In this document: positions 44,225-52,927 of the stretch, piece after piece
How positions within the stretch are numbered: position 1 is the stretch's first letter
Layout of the letters: the number at the start of each line of letters is the position of its first letter
NCBI GenBank assembly: GCA_046347635.1
Contig: JAXMFT010000002.1
Location: forward strand, 434,001-498,000
From: JAGVSZ01 sp019137045
Lineage (GTDB): Bacteria; Pseudomonadota; Gammaproteobacteria; Burkholderiales; SG8-39
Reading direction: 5' to 3'
DNA: 64,000 bases
Made by a program: the position numbers and the translations under genes
The notes under the pieces: generated by a model
Seen by the model: the letters and a program-made list of their open reading frames with translations, nothing else
Told to the model about the DNA's origin: nothing
Databases searched by the model: none

Positions 44225-44294
44225 CGGCGCGGCCCGCTTGCGGCAGACTCCACCCCGATCCGATTCCCGTCAACCGTCGTAGAGGAGAAGCACG

Positions 44295-45113
44295 ATGTAC
44301 AAGCTCAAAGCCGCCGAGTGGCGCCCGCAGCACTTCAAGTGGACGGTCAAGGACCGCGTCGCCACGGTGGCCCTGAACCGGCCCGAGCGCAAGAATCCGC
44401 TCACGTTCGAGAGCTACGCGGAGCTGCGCGACACCTTCCACAAGCTGCAGTACGCCGACGACGTGCGCGTGGTGGTGTTCACCGGCGAGGGCGGCAACTT
44501 CTGCTCCGGCGGGGACGTGCACGAGATCATCGGCCCGCTGCTGAAGATGGAGATGGACGAGCTGCTCTACTTCACCCGCATGACCGGCAACCTGGTGAAG
44601 GAGATGCGCAACTGTCCGCAGCCGATCATCGCCGCGGTGGACGGGGTGAGCGCCGGCGCCGGCGCGATCATCCCGATGGCGTCCGACCTGCGCTACGCGA
44701 CGCCGGAGGCGAAGACCGCGTTCCTGTTCGTGCGCGTGGGCCTGGCGGGCTGCGACATGGCGGCCTGCGCGATCCTGCCGCGCATCATCGGCCAGGGGCG
44801 CGCGTCCGAGCTGCTCTACACCGGCCGCTCGATGAGCGCGGAGGAAGGGCTCGCGTGGGGCTACTTCAACGAGATCGTGCCGAAGGACCGGCTGCTCGCG
44901 CGCGCCCAGGAGATGGCGCTCTCGCTCGCCAACGGTCCCGCCTTCGCGCACGGCATGACCAAGAAGTGCCTGCACCAGGAGTGGAGCATGACGATCGAGC
45001 AGGCGCTCGAGACCGAGGCCGAGGCGCAGGCGATCTGCATGCAGACCAAGGACTACCAGCGCGCCTACGACGCCTTCGTGAAGAAGGAGAAGCCGAAGTT
45101 CGAGGGGAACTAG
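44295..45113 (+). CDS. Enoyl-CoA hydratase/isomerase (crotonase) family protein
   Basis: 272-aa crotonase-fold protein: FTGEGGNFCSGGDVHEI supplies the first oxyanion loop and VDGVSAGAGAIIPMASDLRYA the second, where the usual GGG is AGA. The acid/base Glu positions are not clearly conserved (FVRVGLAGCDMAACAILPR), so the reaction may not be simple hydration. The C-terminus (AYDAFVKKEKPKFEGN) is typical. AGAGGAGAAGC precedes the ATG. It is convergent with the SDR gene; the 105-base gap holds only GC-rich sequence. Confidence 0.82.
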   Translation: MYKLKAAEWRPQHFKWTVKDRVATVALNRPERKNPLTFESYAELRDTFHKLQYADDVRVVVFTGEGGNFCSGGDVHEIIGPLLKMEMDELLYFTRMTGNLVKEMRNCPQPIIAAVDGVSAGAGAIIPMASDLRYATPEAKTAFLFVRVGLAGCDMAACAILPRIIGQGRASELLYTGRSMSAEEGLAWGYFNEIVPKDRLLARAQEMALSLANGPAFAHGMTKKCLHQEWSMTIEQALETEAEAQAICMQTKDYQRAYDAFVKKEKPKFEGN

Positions 45114-45218
45114 GGGCCGCCCGCGCGCCCGCGGCGGCGGGCCGTCCGCCGGACCCGGTCGCCCCCCTCGTGCGGGCCATGCGCCCGCCCGGGGCGGTCC
45201 CTCCGGCGGCCGATTCCC

Positions 45219-45965
45219 TCAGCCGACCATCGTGAGGCCGCCGCTCACGCTGAGCACCTGGCCGGTGACGTACTCGGCGTTCGGGCTCGCGAAGTACAGC
45301 ACCGCCTCGGCGATCTCGGCCGGCCGGCCGAAGCGGCGCATCGGGATCGCCTTGACGAAGGCGTCCCGGATCTTCTCGGGCACCGCGGAGAGCAGCGGGG
45401 TGTCGGTCGGCCCGGGGCAGACGCAGTTGACGGTGACGTTGAAGCGGGCGCCCTCGCGCGCCAGGCCCTTGGTGAAGCCGATCAGCCCGGCCTTGGCGCC
45501 GGAGTAGACCGTCTCGCCCAGGCTGCCGACGCGGCCGGCGTCGCTCGACACGTTGACGATGCGCCCCGCCTTGCGCTCGAGCATCTGCGGCAGCAACGCG
45601 CGCGTGAGCCGCATCGGCCCGACGAAGTTGAGGCTGATCACCTTCTCCCAGAAGGCGTCGTCGGATTCGACGAACGGCATCGTCTTGCCCCACCCGGCGG
45701 CATTCACCAGGATGTCGACGCGTCCGTAGCGCGCCAGCACCGCGTCGGCGAACGCCTTTATCGACGCCGCGTCGGTCATGTCCACGTGGTGGAACGCGGC
45801 CTTCGCGCCGCGTTCGCGCAGCGCGGCGGCGACCGCCTCGCCGCTCTCGCGCGCGATGTCGGCGACGCACACGGTCGCCCCCTCGGCGGCGAACGCTTCT
45901 GCGGTGGCGCGACCGATGCCCGAGGCGGCGCCGGTAACGACGGTGATCTTGTCAGCGAACTACAT
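45219..45965 (-). CDS. BadH-like short-chain dehydrogenase with a stop at codon 2
   Basis: SDR protein of about 247 codons. Read from 45959 it begins FADKITVVTGAASGIGRA, the NAD-binding TGxxxGIG. NAAGWGK, SSDAGRVGS with Tyr-x-x-x-Lys in YSGAKAG, CVCPGPTDTPLL and GQVLSVSGGLTMVG follow. The last two and the WG-K region closely match BadH, the 2-hydroxycyclohexanecarboxyl-CoA dehydrogenase. The only ATG at the expected start (45965-45963) is followed at once by TAG, and the next in-frame start (GTG 45872) would delete the NAD motif. AAG to TAG at codon 2 would explain it. The gene may be dead, use a rare start, or contain an error. Confidence 0.7.
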
Positions 45966-46741
45966 CGGAGGCTCGCTGGCCGCGCGCGCGGCCGGTCGAG
46001 AAATGCCGCGACCCGGCGACAGGTCTCGGCGTGGGCATAGAGCTGGCGCGTGCCGTCGATCTCGGCGTAGCCGCGCCCGTCGGCGTGGAGCGCGTCCGCG
46101 AAACGCCAGCGCTTCGCGGCCGCCAGGGCGGCGCGCGGCACGTCGGCGAAGCGCTGCGCGAGGGCGCGCGCCCGGTCGGGCAGGGCCGCGCGCGGCACGG
46201 CCCACTGGACGACGCCGAGCCGGGCGGCCTCGGCGCCGTCGATCATCTCGCCGCCGAGGATGAGGCGGGCCGCGGTGCCGCGGCCGCACAGGCGGGCGAG
46301 CCGCTGCGTGCCCCCGGCGCCGGGCAGGAGGCCGAGGGTCGCCTCGGTCAGGCCGAGCTTCGCTTCCGCGGCGGCGACGCGCAGGTCGCACGCGAGCGCG
46401 AGCTCGAGCCCGCCGCCGAGCGCCGCGCCGCCGAGCTCGGCGAGCGCGACGAAGGGCGCGCCCTCGATGCGGTCGAACAGGCGCTGCATGCGCCGCACGA
46501 GGGCGACCATCGCCTCGGTGCCTGCGGGCGACGCGAACGCGGTTCGCATCAGCGCGAGATCGGCGCCGGCGCAGAATGCCTTCTCGCCGCTGCGCAGGTG
46601 CAGGACGCTCACCGCCGGGTCGTCGGCCGCCTGCGCGACGAGCGCTTCCAGCGCGCCGATCAGCTCGCCGTCCAGGGCGTTGACCGGCGGCCGCGCGAGG
46701 GTCGCGGTGAGGAGTGCTCCGCTGCGTTCGGTGGCCAGCAT
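45776..46741 (-). CDS. Enoyl-CoA hydratase family protein without an in-frame stop at its natural end
   Basis: Crotonase with all features: GEKAFCAGADLALM oxyanion loop, ELGGAALGGGLELAL and LTEATLGLLPGAGGTQRLA with both acid/base Glu positions. Homology to ~255-aa crotonases ends near base 45990 (AAFLDRPRA). The frame then runs on, out of phase, through the start of the SDR gene to 45776. The TAG at 45962-45960 lies in the neighbouring frame, so one indel near 45970-45990 would restore a normal end next to the SDR start. It could be the BadK-like hydratase partner of the BadH-like SDR (inference). Confidence 0.78.
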   Translation of the reverse strand: MLATERSGALLTATLARPPVNALDGELIGALEALVAQAADDPAVSVLHLRSGEKAFCAGADLALMRTAFASPAGTEAMVALVRRMQRLFDRIEGAPFVALAELGGAALGGGLELALACDLRVAAAEAKLGLTEATLGLLPGAGGTQRLARLCGRGTAARLILGGEMIDGAEAARLGVVQWAVPRAALPDRARALAQRFADVPRAALAAAKRWRFADALHADGRGYAEIDGTRQLYAHAETCRRVAAFLDRPRARPASLRCSSLTRSPSLPAPPRASVAPPQKRSPPRGRPCASPTSRARAARRSPPRCANAARRPRSTTWT

Positions 46742-46900
46742 GCGCGCGAGGATCGCTTGCCCGGCAGGGGCCGTCTTTAGCCTGCCTCAAGTCCGGGCGA
46801 TCCGCCCGTGGGATCTACCCTATTTCAGCACGGGAACGGAAACCCGACCGAAACGAATCGGGCCGAGCGCCCTCGCCACGACTCGAATGATAGGGGTTAG

Positions 46901-46914
46901 TGGGAATATTCCCA
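46901..46914. promoter_or_regulatory. 14-bp perfect palindrome upstream of the one-carbon operon
   Basis: TGGGAATATTCCCA is a perfect inverted repeat with an AT-rich centre in otherwise GC-rich DNA, 86 bases before ATG 47000. It lies in the 258-base gap 46742-46999 between divergent genes and is the only structured element there. It looks like a dimeric repressor or activator site for the methyltransferase-metF-metE operon. Confidence 0.55.
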
Positions 46915-46999
46915 TCTCCTGTCCCATTCGCAGAGTGGGTTGACTTCATCCGCCATGGCGCCTTCAATCGGGAACGGGCGGACCTGCGGTGGAGGCGTC

Positions 47000-48370
47000 A
47001 TGGAAACCGAGCGGCTGCTGCGCGAGATTGCCGACTACTGCCGGCGGGCCGGACTGGCCGAGTCCACCTTCGGGCGCCTCGCGGTGAACGACGGCAAGTT
47101 CGTGAACCGCCTGCGCGAAGGCGGGCGGGTGACGACCACGACCTGCGATCGCGTGCGGACCTACATCGCCGCGGGTGCCCCCGTTGCCCCGGCGCCGGCC
47201 GCGGCGCCCGCCCCGGCACGGCACGCGGGCCCCGCCTCCACCGCGGCGCAGGACCGCAACTTCCGGTTCTTCGACAACCGCCAGAAGTATCTCCTCTTCG
47301 TCAGCACCTGCTCGGAGAAGGCGGTGGTGGCGAGTCGCGTCGCGATGGAGCTCGCCAGCATCCACCCGCGCCCGCCCGCGGTGCGCGTCTTCGACGCCGG
47401 CGTGGGGGACGGCACGGTGCTCACGCGCGTCATGCGCGCGATGCACCATCGTTTCCCGACCATGCCGTTCTACGTGGTCGGCAAGGAGATCAGCCTCGAG
47501 GACGTGCGCCTCGCGCTCGAGAAGATGCCCGACCGCTTCTTCGAGCACGCGGCGACCGTGCTGGTCATGACCAACCTCTACTACCGCGAGGCGCCGTGGC
47601 TGGTGCCGGGTTCGCTCGCCGCGGCCTCCGGGCTCGCCTGGCACGAGCTCGCGCTCTCCGGCACGAGCGGGCACGAATTCGAGGAGCAGATCAGCGCGCT
47701 CGCGCCGTTCCTCGCCGAGCACTGGCGCGCGCACGTGAGCCCGGCGAGCGGCAACCCGGTGTACGAGCGCCCCGCGGTACTGGTCGTCTACCGCGCGGAC
47801 CATCGCTTCCTCCTCGACCCGATCATCCCGCGCCGCGGCGGCACGCAGGCCGACTACGACCTGGTGATCGCCTCGCAGCCGTACCGGGCGCGCGCGAGCC
47901 TCGACTTCAAGGCCGCGCGCGTCGTCGCGCCGCTCGCGAAGAGCCTCGGACGCGGCGGTCGGCTGCTCGCGATCCACTCGCACGGCGACGACCCGGGCCT
48001 GGAGATCCTGCAGGGGATGTGGCCCGGCGAGAACCCGTTCCAGCACGACCGGCACCAGATGCTGCGGGCGGTGAAGGAGTCGCTCGGGCCCGCGGCGCGC
48101 GATCTCAACTTCAACGCCTACGCCGACGCGCGCTCGCTCTTCCGCTACGACATGCACACCCTGCCGACCGAGATATCGAGCTCGATCGGCACCTCGACCC
48201 TGTTTGCGGCGTGGAACGCCGCGGTGTACGTCGGCCAGATCGAGGACGCGCGGCTGGAGGACGCGATCCGGCACGGCCGCTACCTGCAGGTGACGAGCGA
48301 CGTGCTGCAGAAGCACGGCGGGCTCTGGTTCCGGGACGAGTCCTACGTGATCTCGCGGCGGCGCGACTAG
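47000..48370 (+). CDS. SAM-dependent methyltransferase-like protein with N-terminal helical domain
   Basis: 456-aa protein. Residues 1-55 (METERLLREIADYCRRAGL, TFGRLAVNDGKFVNRLREG) look like a small helical DNA-binding-like module. A Pro/Ala linker leads to a Rossmann methyltransferase domain with motif I VFDAGVGDGTVLTRVM and a later segment YDLVIASQPYRA in motif IV position. ATG 47000 has GGAGG eight bases upstream and was preferred to an upstream TTG. It is followed within 10 bases by a MetF-like gene and then a MetE-like gene. The methyl acceptor is unknown. Confidence 0.72.
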   Translation: METERLLREIADYCRRAGLAESTFGRLAVNDGKFVNRLREGGRVTTTTCDRVRTYIAAGAPVAPAPAAAPAPARHAGPASTAAQDRNFRFFDNRQKYLLFVSTCSEKAVVASRVAMELASIHPRPPAVRVFDAGVGDGTVLTRVMRAMHHRFPTMPFYVVGKEISLEDVRLALEKMPDRFFEHAATVLVMTNLYYREAPWLVPGSLAAASGLAWHELALSGTSGHEFEEQISALAPFLAEHWRAHVSPASGNPVYERPAVLVVYRADHRFLLDPIIPRRGGTQADYDLVIASQPYRARASLDFKAARVVAPLAKSLGRGGRLLAIHSHGDDPGLEILQGMWPGENPFQHDRHQMLRAVKESLGPAARDLNFNAYADARSLFRYDMHTLPTEISSSIGTSTLFAAWNAAVYVGQIEDARLEDAIRHGRYLQVTSDVLQKHGGLWFRDESYVISRRRD

Positions 48371-48380
48371 GAGGCGAGCG

Positions 48381-49268
48381 ATGACCGTGACCGACGGCAC
48401 GGCGCGCGCGGGCGCCGAACTGCAGGCGACGGTTGCGGCGCTCGCGCGCGCCGCGTCCATCGAGTTGGCCACGCGCGACCTGTCCGAGATCGACGGCTAT
48501 GGCGCGCTCGTCCCGGCGGGAACGGACGTGTACGTCGCCTGGCTGCCGCGCATGCCCTATCACCACGTCGCGAGCGCGGCGCGCCGCCTGCGCGAGGTCG
48601 GCATGAACCCGGTGCCGCACATCGCCGCGCGCCAGTTCGCGAGCCGGGATGCGGCGGCGGACTTCCTCGCCCGCCTGCGCGACGGCGCGGGCGTGACCCG
48701 GGCTCTGCTGGTCGCCGGCGACTGCGAGCAGATCGGACCGTACGCCTCGAGCGCCGATTTCCTGGCGAGCGGGCTGCTCGAGGCGCACGGCGTGCGCAGC
48801 GTCGGCGTCGCGGGGTATCCCGAGGGCCATCCGCGCCTGGACCTCGACGCGCTCGACGCTGCGCTCGACCGCAAGATCGCGCAGGCGAGCGGGCGCGGCA
48901 TCGAGCTCTTCGTGGTGACGCAGTTCTGCTTCGACGGCGACGCCATCCTCGCCTGGCTCGCGCGGCTGCGCGCGCGCGGGGTCGCGCTTCCGGTGCGGGT
49001 CGGCGTCGCGGGGCCGACGCGCATCCGGACGCTGCTCGCCTACGCCGCGCGCTGCGGCATCGGCGACTCGATCCGCGCGCTCCGCGCGCACGCCATTTCG
49101 TTGCCGCACCTGCTCGCCGAGCATCGTGCGGACGAGGTCGTCCGCCGCATCGCCGCCGGTGGTCCCCGGCCCGGCGTGGCGGGACTGCACTGCTTCCCGT
49201 TCGGCGGGTTCGCGCAGGCGGCGCGCTGGCTCGGCGCCGCGGCGTCGGGACCCCTTCCCCGGGCGTGA
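48381..49268 (+). CDS. Methylenetetrahydrofolate reductase-family protein (MetF-like)
   Basis: 295-aa TIM-barrel protein of the MTHFR family: SIELATRDLSEIDGYGALVP, VTRALLVAGDC, GVAGYPEGHPRLDLDALDAAL (seen as GVAGYPEGHP) and TQFCFDGDAILAWLARLRARG (TQFCFDGD) match the MetF fold and FAD/folate pocket. It is shorter and divergent from housekeeping MetF. GGAGGCGAGCG precedes the ATG. With the MetE-like gene it suggests methyl transfer to or from tetrahydrofolate. Confidence 0.78.
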   Translation: MTVTDGTARAGAELQATVAALARAASIELATRDLSEIDGYGALVPAGTDVYVAWLPRMPYHHVASAARRLREVGMNPVPHIAARQFASRDAAADFLARLRDGAGVTRALLVAGDCEQIGPYASSADFLASGLLEAHGVRSVGVAGYPEGHPRLDLDALDAALDRKIAQASGRGIELFVVTQFCFDGDAILAWLARLRARGVALPVRVGVAGPTRIRTLLAYAARCGIGDSIRALRAHAISLPHLLAEHRADEVVRRIAAGGPRPGVAGLHCFPFGGFAQAARWLGAAASGPLPRA

Positions 49269-49329
49269 GGGGCGCGCCGCCCGAGTAAGATTGGCGCCGA
49301 TCCGCAGCCACCTAGATGGAGGAGCACCC

Positions 49330-50448
49330 ATGTCGCACCGCACCGTTCCCCCTTTCCGCGCCGACCACGTCGGCAGCTTTCTCCGGCCGCAGGCGCTGCT
49401 CGACGCGCGCGAGCGCCGCCGCAAGGGCGAGATCCCCGCCGCGGCCCTGCGCGAGGCCGAGGACGCCGCGATCCGCGAGGTGGTGCGCTTCCAGGAGGAC
49501 CTCGGCCTGGAGGGCGTCACCGACGGGGAGTACCGGCGCACCTACTTCCACGTTGATTTCCTCGAGCAGCTCGGCGGCGTCGAGACCTCCGGCGGCATCC
49601 AGGTGAAGTTCCACAGCACCGCGGGCGACGTGGACTTCTCGCCCCCGGTGCTCAAGGTGACCGGGAAGGTGCGCCACGTGCGGCCGATCCAGCGCGCCGA
49701 CTTCGAGTTCCTCGCGGCCGCGACGAAGCGCCTGCCGAAGGTGACCATCCCGTCGCCCACCATGCTCCACTTCCGCGGCGGCCGCGGCGCGATCAGCCAG
49801 GAGGCCTACCCCGAGCTCGAGGCGTTCTTCGACGACGTGGCCGCCGCCTACCGCGCCGAGCTCGCGCAGCTCGGCGCGGCCGGGTGCCGCTACGTGCAGC
49901 TCGACGACACCAACCTCGCGTACCTGTGCGACCCGAAACTGCGCGCCGGCGCGCAGGCGCGCGGCGACGACCCGAACGAGCTGCCGCGGCGCTATGCGCG
50001 CCTGATCAACGCCGCGATCGCGGGCCGGCCGGCCGGGATGCAGGTCTGCATCCACCTCTGCCGCGGGAACTTCAAGAGCGCGTGGGTGGCGGAGGGCGGG
50101 TACGAGCCGGTGGCCGAGTCGCTGTTCAACGACCTCGCGGTGGACGGCTATTTCCTGGAGTACGACGACGCGCGCTCGGGCGATTTCGCGCCGCTGCGCT
50201 TCGTGCCCAAGGGCAAGATCGTGGTGCTCGGCCTGGTGACGACCAAGTCGAGCGAGCTGGAGACCCAGGACGAGCTCAGGCGCCGCATCGACGAGGCGGC
50301 CAGGCACGTGCCGCTCGACCAGCTCTGCCTCTCGCCCCAGTGCGGCTTCTCGAGCACGGTGCACGGCAACGAGATCATGCGCGCGGCGCAGGCCGCGAAG
50401 CTGCGGCTGGTGATCGACACCGCGCGCGCGGTGTGGGGGACGGCCTGA
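49330..50448 (+). CDS. Cobalamin-independent methionine synthase C-terminal-domain protein (MetE-like)
   Basis: 372-aa protein equal to the C-terminal zinc barrel of MetE. The zinc ligands are visible: H242 and C244 in HLCRGN, E277 in FLEYDD and C338 in SPQCGFSS. It also has DHVGSFLRP at the N-terminus and QLDDTNLAYL. Stand-alone domains of this kind use a range of methyl donors and thiol acceptors. Placed 61 bases after the MetF-like gene it probably shares the transcript. Its end is convergent with the ferredoxin gene, 16 bases apart, with no visible terminator. Confidence 0.85.
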   Translation: MSHRTVPPFRADHVGSFLRPQALLDARERRRKGEIPAAALREAEDAAIREVVRFQEDLGLEGVTDGEYRRTYFHVDFLEQLGGVETSGGIQVKFHSTAGDVDFSPPVLKVTGKVRHVRPIQRADFEFLAAATKRLPKVTIPSPTMLHFRGGRGAISQEAYPELEAFFDDVAAAYRAELAQLGAAGCRYVQLDDTNLAYLCDPKLRAGAQARGDDPNELPRRYARLINAAIAGRPAGMQVCIHLCRGNFKSAWVAEGGYEPVAESLFNDLAVDGYFLEYDDARSGDFAPLRFVPKGKIVVLGLVTTKSSELETQDELRRRIDEAARHVPLDQLCLSPQCGFSSTVHGNEIMRAAQAAKLRLVIDTARAVWGTA

Positions 50449-50464
50449 GCCGCCCCCTACGCGC

Positions 50465-50710
50465 TCAGCCGTGCAGGCTCTGGTACTTCTCGGTCAGCTG
50501 CTCGGGCGTCTCGACGAAGTCGGGGTGCTGCACGATGCAGTCGGCCGGGCACACCAGCCGGCACTGCGGCTCGTCGTGCGCGCCGACGCACTCGGTGCAC
50601 TTCGCCGGGTCGATCACGTAGATCGGGTTGCCCACGCTGATCGCCTCGTTGGGACACACCGGCTTGCAGGCGTCGCAGGCGGTGCAGTTCTCGTCTATCA
50701 GCAATGCCAT
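50465..50710 (-). CDS. fdx: 2[4Fe-4S] ferredoxin, electron donor of benzoyl-CoA reductase
   Basis: 81-aa bacterial-type ferredoxin with two cluster motifs: CTACDACKPVCP and CTECVGAHDEPQCRLVCP, the second with the long insert typical of the YfhL/Thauera class. Such ferredoxins carry electrons from KorAB to BcrABCD. It is the last gene of the bcr operon, 20 bases after bcrD. Confidence 0.9.
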   Translation of the reverse strand: MALLIDENCTACDACKPVCPNEAISVGNPIYVIDPAKCTECVGAHDEPQCRLVCPADCIVQHPDFVETPEQLTEKYQSLHG

Positions 50711-50730
50711 CTTGGTCTCCTGATGTTCCG

Positions 50731-51570
50731 CTAGGCCGCCTTGCGCTCGTCCAGAGCCTTCAGCTTCTCGTGGCGGAAGGCGCCCCAGATCGCGGCGCCG
50801 ATCGCCCCGGCGTAGATCGAGTCGGGGTGGCTGACCGCCTCCACCTTGACCTTCTCCTTGGCCATCTCCTCCTGGATCGCCGCGAGGAGCCCGGAGTCTA
50901 GCGCGAGGCCGCCGGTCATGAGCGCCGTGCCGTCCTTGATCCCGGTGACCTTCAGCAGCTTGACGATCCGCGACGCCATCGAGAGGTGGATGCCCTTCAG
51001 GATGTCCGGGGTGGGGATGGCGCGCGAGACCATGTTGATCACGTCGGTCTCGGCCAGCACCGCGCAGATCGAGCTCACGATCTCCGGGTTGGTGGAGGTC
51101 TTGGAGAGCGGGCCGATCTCCTCCACCGCGACGCCGAGGAAGCGCGCGATGTTCTCCAGGAACTGGCCGGAACCGGAGGCGCACTGGCTGGTCATCTTGT
51201 ACTGCAGGACCTTGCCGCGCTCGTCGACGTAGATCGCGCGCCCGTTGAGCGCGCCGATGTCGACCACCGCGCGCGCGCCGGGGTGCAGGAACACCCCGCC
51301 GCGGGCGTGCGTGGTCATCGAGTAGAAGTGGCCGGTCGCGAACTTGACGTTCTCGCCCTCGCCCGTGGTCGCGATGTAGGCGATGTCCTTCGGGGCGAGC
51401 TTCGCTTCCGCCACCACCTCGTCGAAGCCCTCGCGGGCGAGGACGAGGGGGTCGCGGCGCCGGATGCGCTCGACCCGCTTGGCGAGCCACTCGTGGCGCT
51501 CGCCCTGGGTCCTGAACAGGGCGGTCTTGACCGCGCCCGAGCCGATGTCGATGCCGACCGTGTACGTCAT
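50731..51570 (-). CDS. bcrD: Benzoyl-CoA reductase subunit D (BcrD/BadG)
   Basis: 279-aa ASKHA-family ATPase subunit, the length of Thauera BcrD. ATP loops GIDIGSGAVKTALF and VVDIGALNGRAI, the cluster-binding cysteines in TSQCASGSGQF and SSICAVLAE, and a C-terminal MTGGLALDSGL are present. With BcrA it hydrolyses ATP and drives electrons into the BcrBC ring-reducing module. ATG 51568-51570 overlaps the bcrA stop by four bases. Confidence 0.92.
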   Translation of the reverse strand: MTYTVGIDIGSGAVKTALFRTQGERHEWLAKRVERIRRRDPLVLAREGFDEVVAEAKLAPKDIAYIATTGEGENVKFATGHFYSMTTHARGGVFLHPGARAVVDIGALNGRAIYVDERGKVLQYKMTSQCASGSGQFLENIARFLGVAVEEIGPLSKTSTNPEIVSSICAVLAETDVINMVSRAIPTPDILKGIHLSMASRIVKLLKVTGIKDGTALMTGGLALDSGLLAAIQEEMAKEKVKVEAVSHPDSIYAGAIGAAIWGAFRHEKLKALDERKAA

Positions 51571-52916
51571 TGCGTCTTCTCCCGCTTCTCCGCGACCTTG
51601 CCGTCCTCCACCACCGCGCGCCAGGCGAACGTCGCGCCGCCGAGCGCGCCGGTGTAGATCGAGTCGGGGTTGATGTTGATGGTCATCTCGCCGTAGTTCT
51701 CGGCGATCAGCTCGCGCAGCGCCTTCACCGCGGCCTCGTTCTTGGCCACGCCGCCGGTGAAGGTGAACTCGTTGCGCACCCCGCCCGAGCGCGCCAGGAT
51801 CGACATCGCGCGCAGGATGATCGCGCGGTGCAGGCCGGCCATGATGTCCTCGCGCTTGTCGCCGATCGACAGCCGGTCGCGCAGCTCGGCGCCGGCGAAC
51901 ACCGTGCAGGTCGAGTTGATCTTGATCGTCTTGGTCGACTTCATCGCGAGCGGCCCGAGCTCGTGCAGGCCGAGGTTCATCTCGTCGGCGATGTAGCCGA
52001 GATAGCGCCCGCAGCCGGCGGCGCAGCGGTCGTTCATCTGGAAGTTCTCGACGATCCCCGCCTTGTCCACCTGGATCGCCTTGGTGTCCTGGCCGCCGAT
52101 GTCGAGCACGGTGGCGGTGCCGGGATACATCACGTGCGCGCCGAGCCCGTGGCACAGGATCTCGGAGCGGATGTGCTCTTTCGAGAACGGCAGGCGCGCG
52201 CGGCCGTAGCCGGTGCCGACCACGTAGGTCTCCTCGAGCTCGGTGTCGAGCACCGCCTGGATCGGCTTGCGCAGCGAGTCGGACCGGCTCGCCGTCTCCG
52301 GCAGCGCCTTGAAGGTGCGGTCGAGCGCCCGCATCAGGTGCGAGCGCATCGAGTCCTGGTACACGTGGTTCTCCACCTCGATGATCGAGCGGTCGAAGAC
52401 GTTGAGCAGCATGTCGTAGCGCACGCCGGCTTCCTTCGCCACCTGCTCGCCGATCGCCAGGTAGCGGCTGCCGGCGATGTCGCGGAAGAAATCGCTCTTG
52501 CGCTGGGCGCCGGGCGCGAACATCTCGGGCGCCTCGTCGCGCAGCCGCCGGAAGACTTCGGCGAGCGCTGCGCCGACCGCCTTTGCGTCGGCCCCGAAGC
52601 GCGGGCCTTCGGCGTTGCGGCGGCACACCTCCTCCAGGTCGGCGAGCTGCTCGAGGAACTGCTCGAGGCGGAAGTCGCGCTCGAGCTGGCCGAGGAAGGT
52701 CTCGAGCCCCCCGTTCAGCGTGCCCGCCTGCGAGAGGCCTGCGCGGAAGAGGTGGAAGCGCGCGTTGACGAGCGCCTCCTGCTTCGCCACCGTGGAGGCG
52801 GTGTCGTAGTTGGAGCGCGAGTTGGTGATCCCGCGCCCGAGGATGTTGCGGTTCTCGTCGATGATCACCGACTTCGTGGTCGTCGAGCCGAGATCGATTC
52901 CGATGAAGCAGCGCAT
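51567..52916 (-). CDS. bcrA: Benzoyl-CoA reductase subunit A (BcrA/BadF)
   Basis: 449-aa ATPase/electron-activating subunit. GIDLGSTTTKSVIID is the first phosphate loop and TVLDIGGQDTKAI the second; NDRCAAGCGRYLG and NSTCTVFAGAE hold the cysteines for the [4Fe-4S] cluster shared with BcrD. The start is ATG 52916. Its size (vs about 290 aa for Azoarcus-type BzdP) places the enzyme in the Thauera/Rhodopseudomonas class. Confidence 0.92.
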   Translation of the reverse strand: MRCFIGIDLGSTTTKSVIIDENRNILGRGITNSRSNYDTASTVAKQEALVNARFHLFRAGLSQAGTLNGGLETFLGQLERDFRLEQFLEQLADLEEVCRRNAEGPRFGADAKAVGAALAEVFRRLRDEAPEMFAPGAQRKSDFFRDIAGSRYLAIGEQVAKEAGVRYDMLLNVFDRSIIEVENHVYQDSMRSHLMRALDRTFKALPETASRSDSLRKPIQAVLDTELEETYVVGTGYGRARLPFSKEHIRSEILCHGLGAHVMYPGTATVLDIGGQDTKAIQVDKAGIVENFQMNDRCAAGCGRYLGYIADEMNLGLHELGPLAMKSTKTIKINSTCTVFAGAELRDRLSIGDKREDIMAGLHRAIILRAMSILARSGGVRNEFTFTGGVAKNEAAVKALRELIAENYGEMTININPDSIYTGALGGATFAWRAVVEDGKVAEKREKTQ

Positions 52917-52927
52917 CGTCGTTCTCC

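Noticed and set aside
45114..45218. Terminator hairpin between the convergent crotonase and SDR genes
   Set aside because: Only imperfect GC pairing could be drawn, with no T-run. Not supportable by eye.
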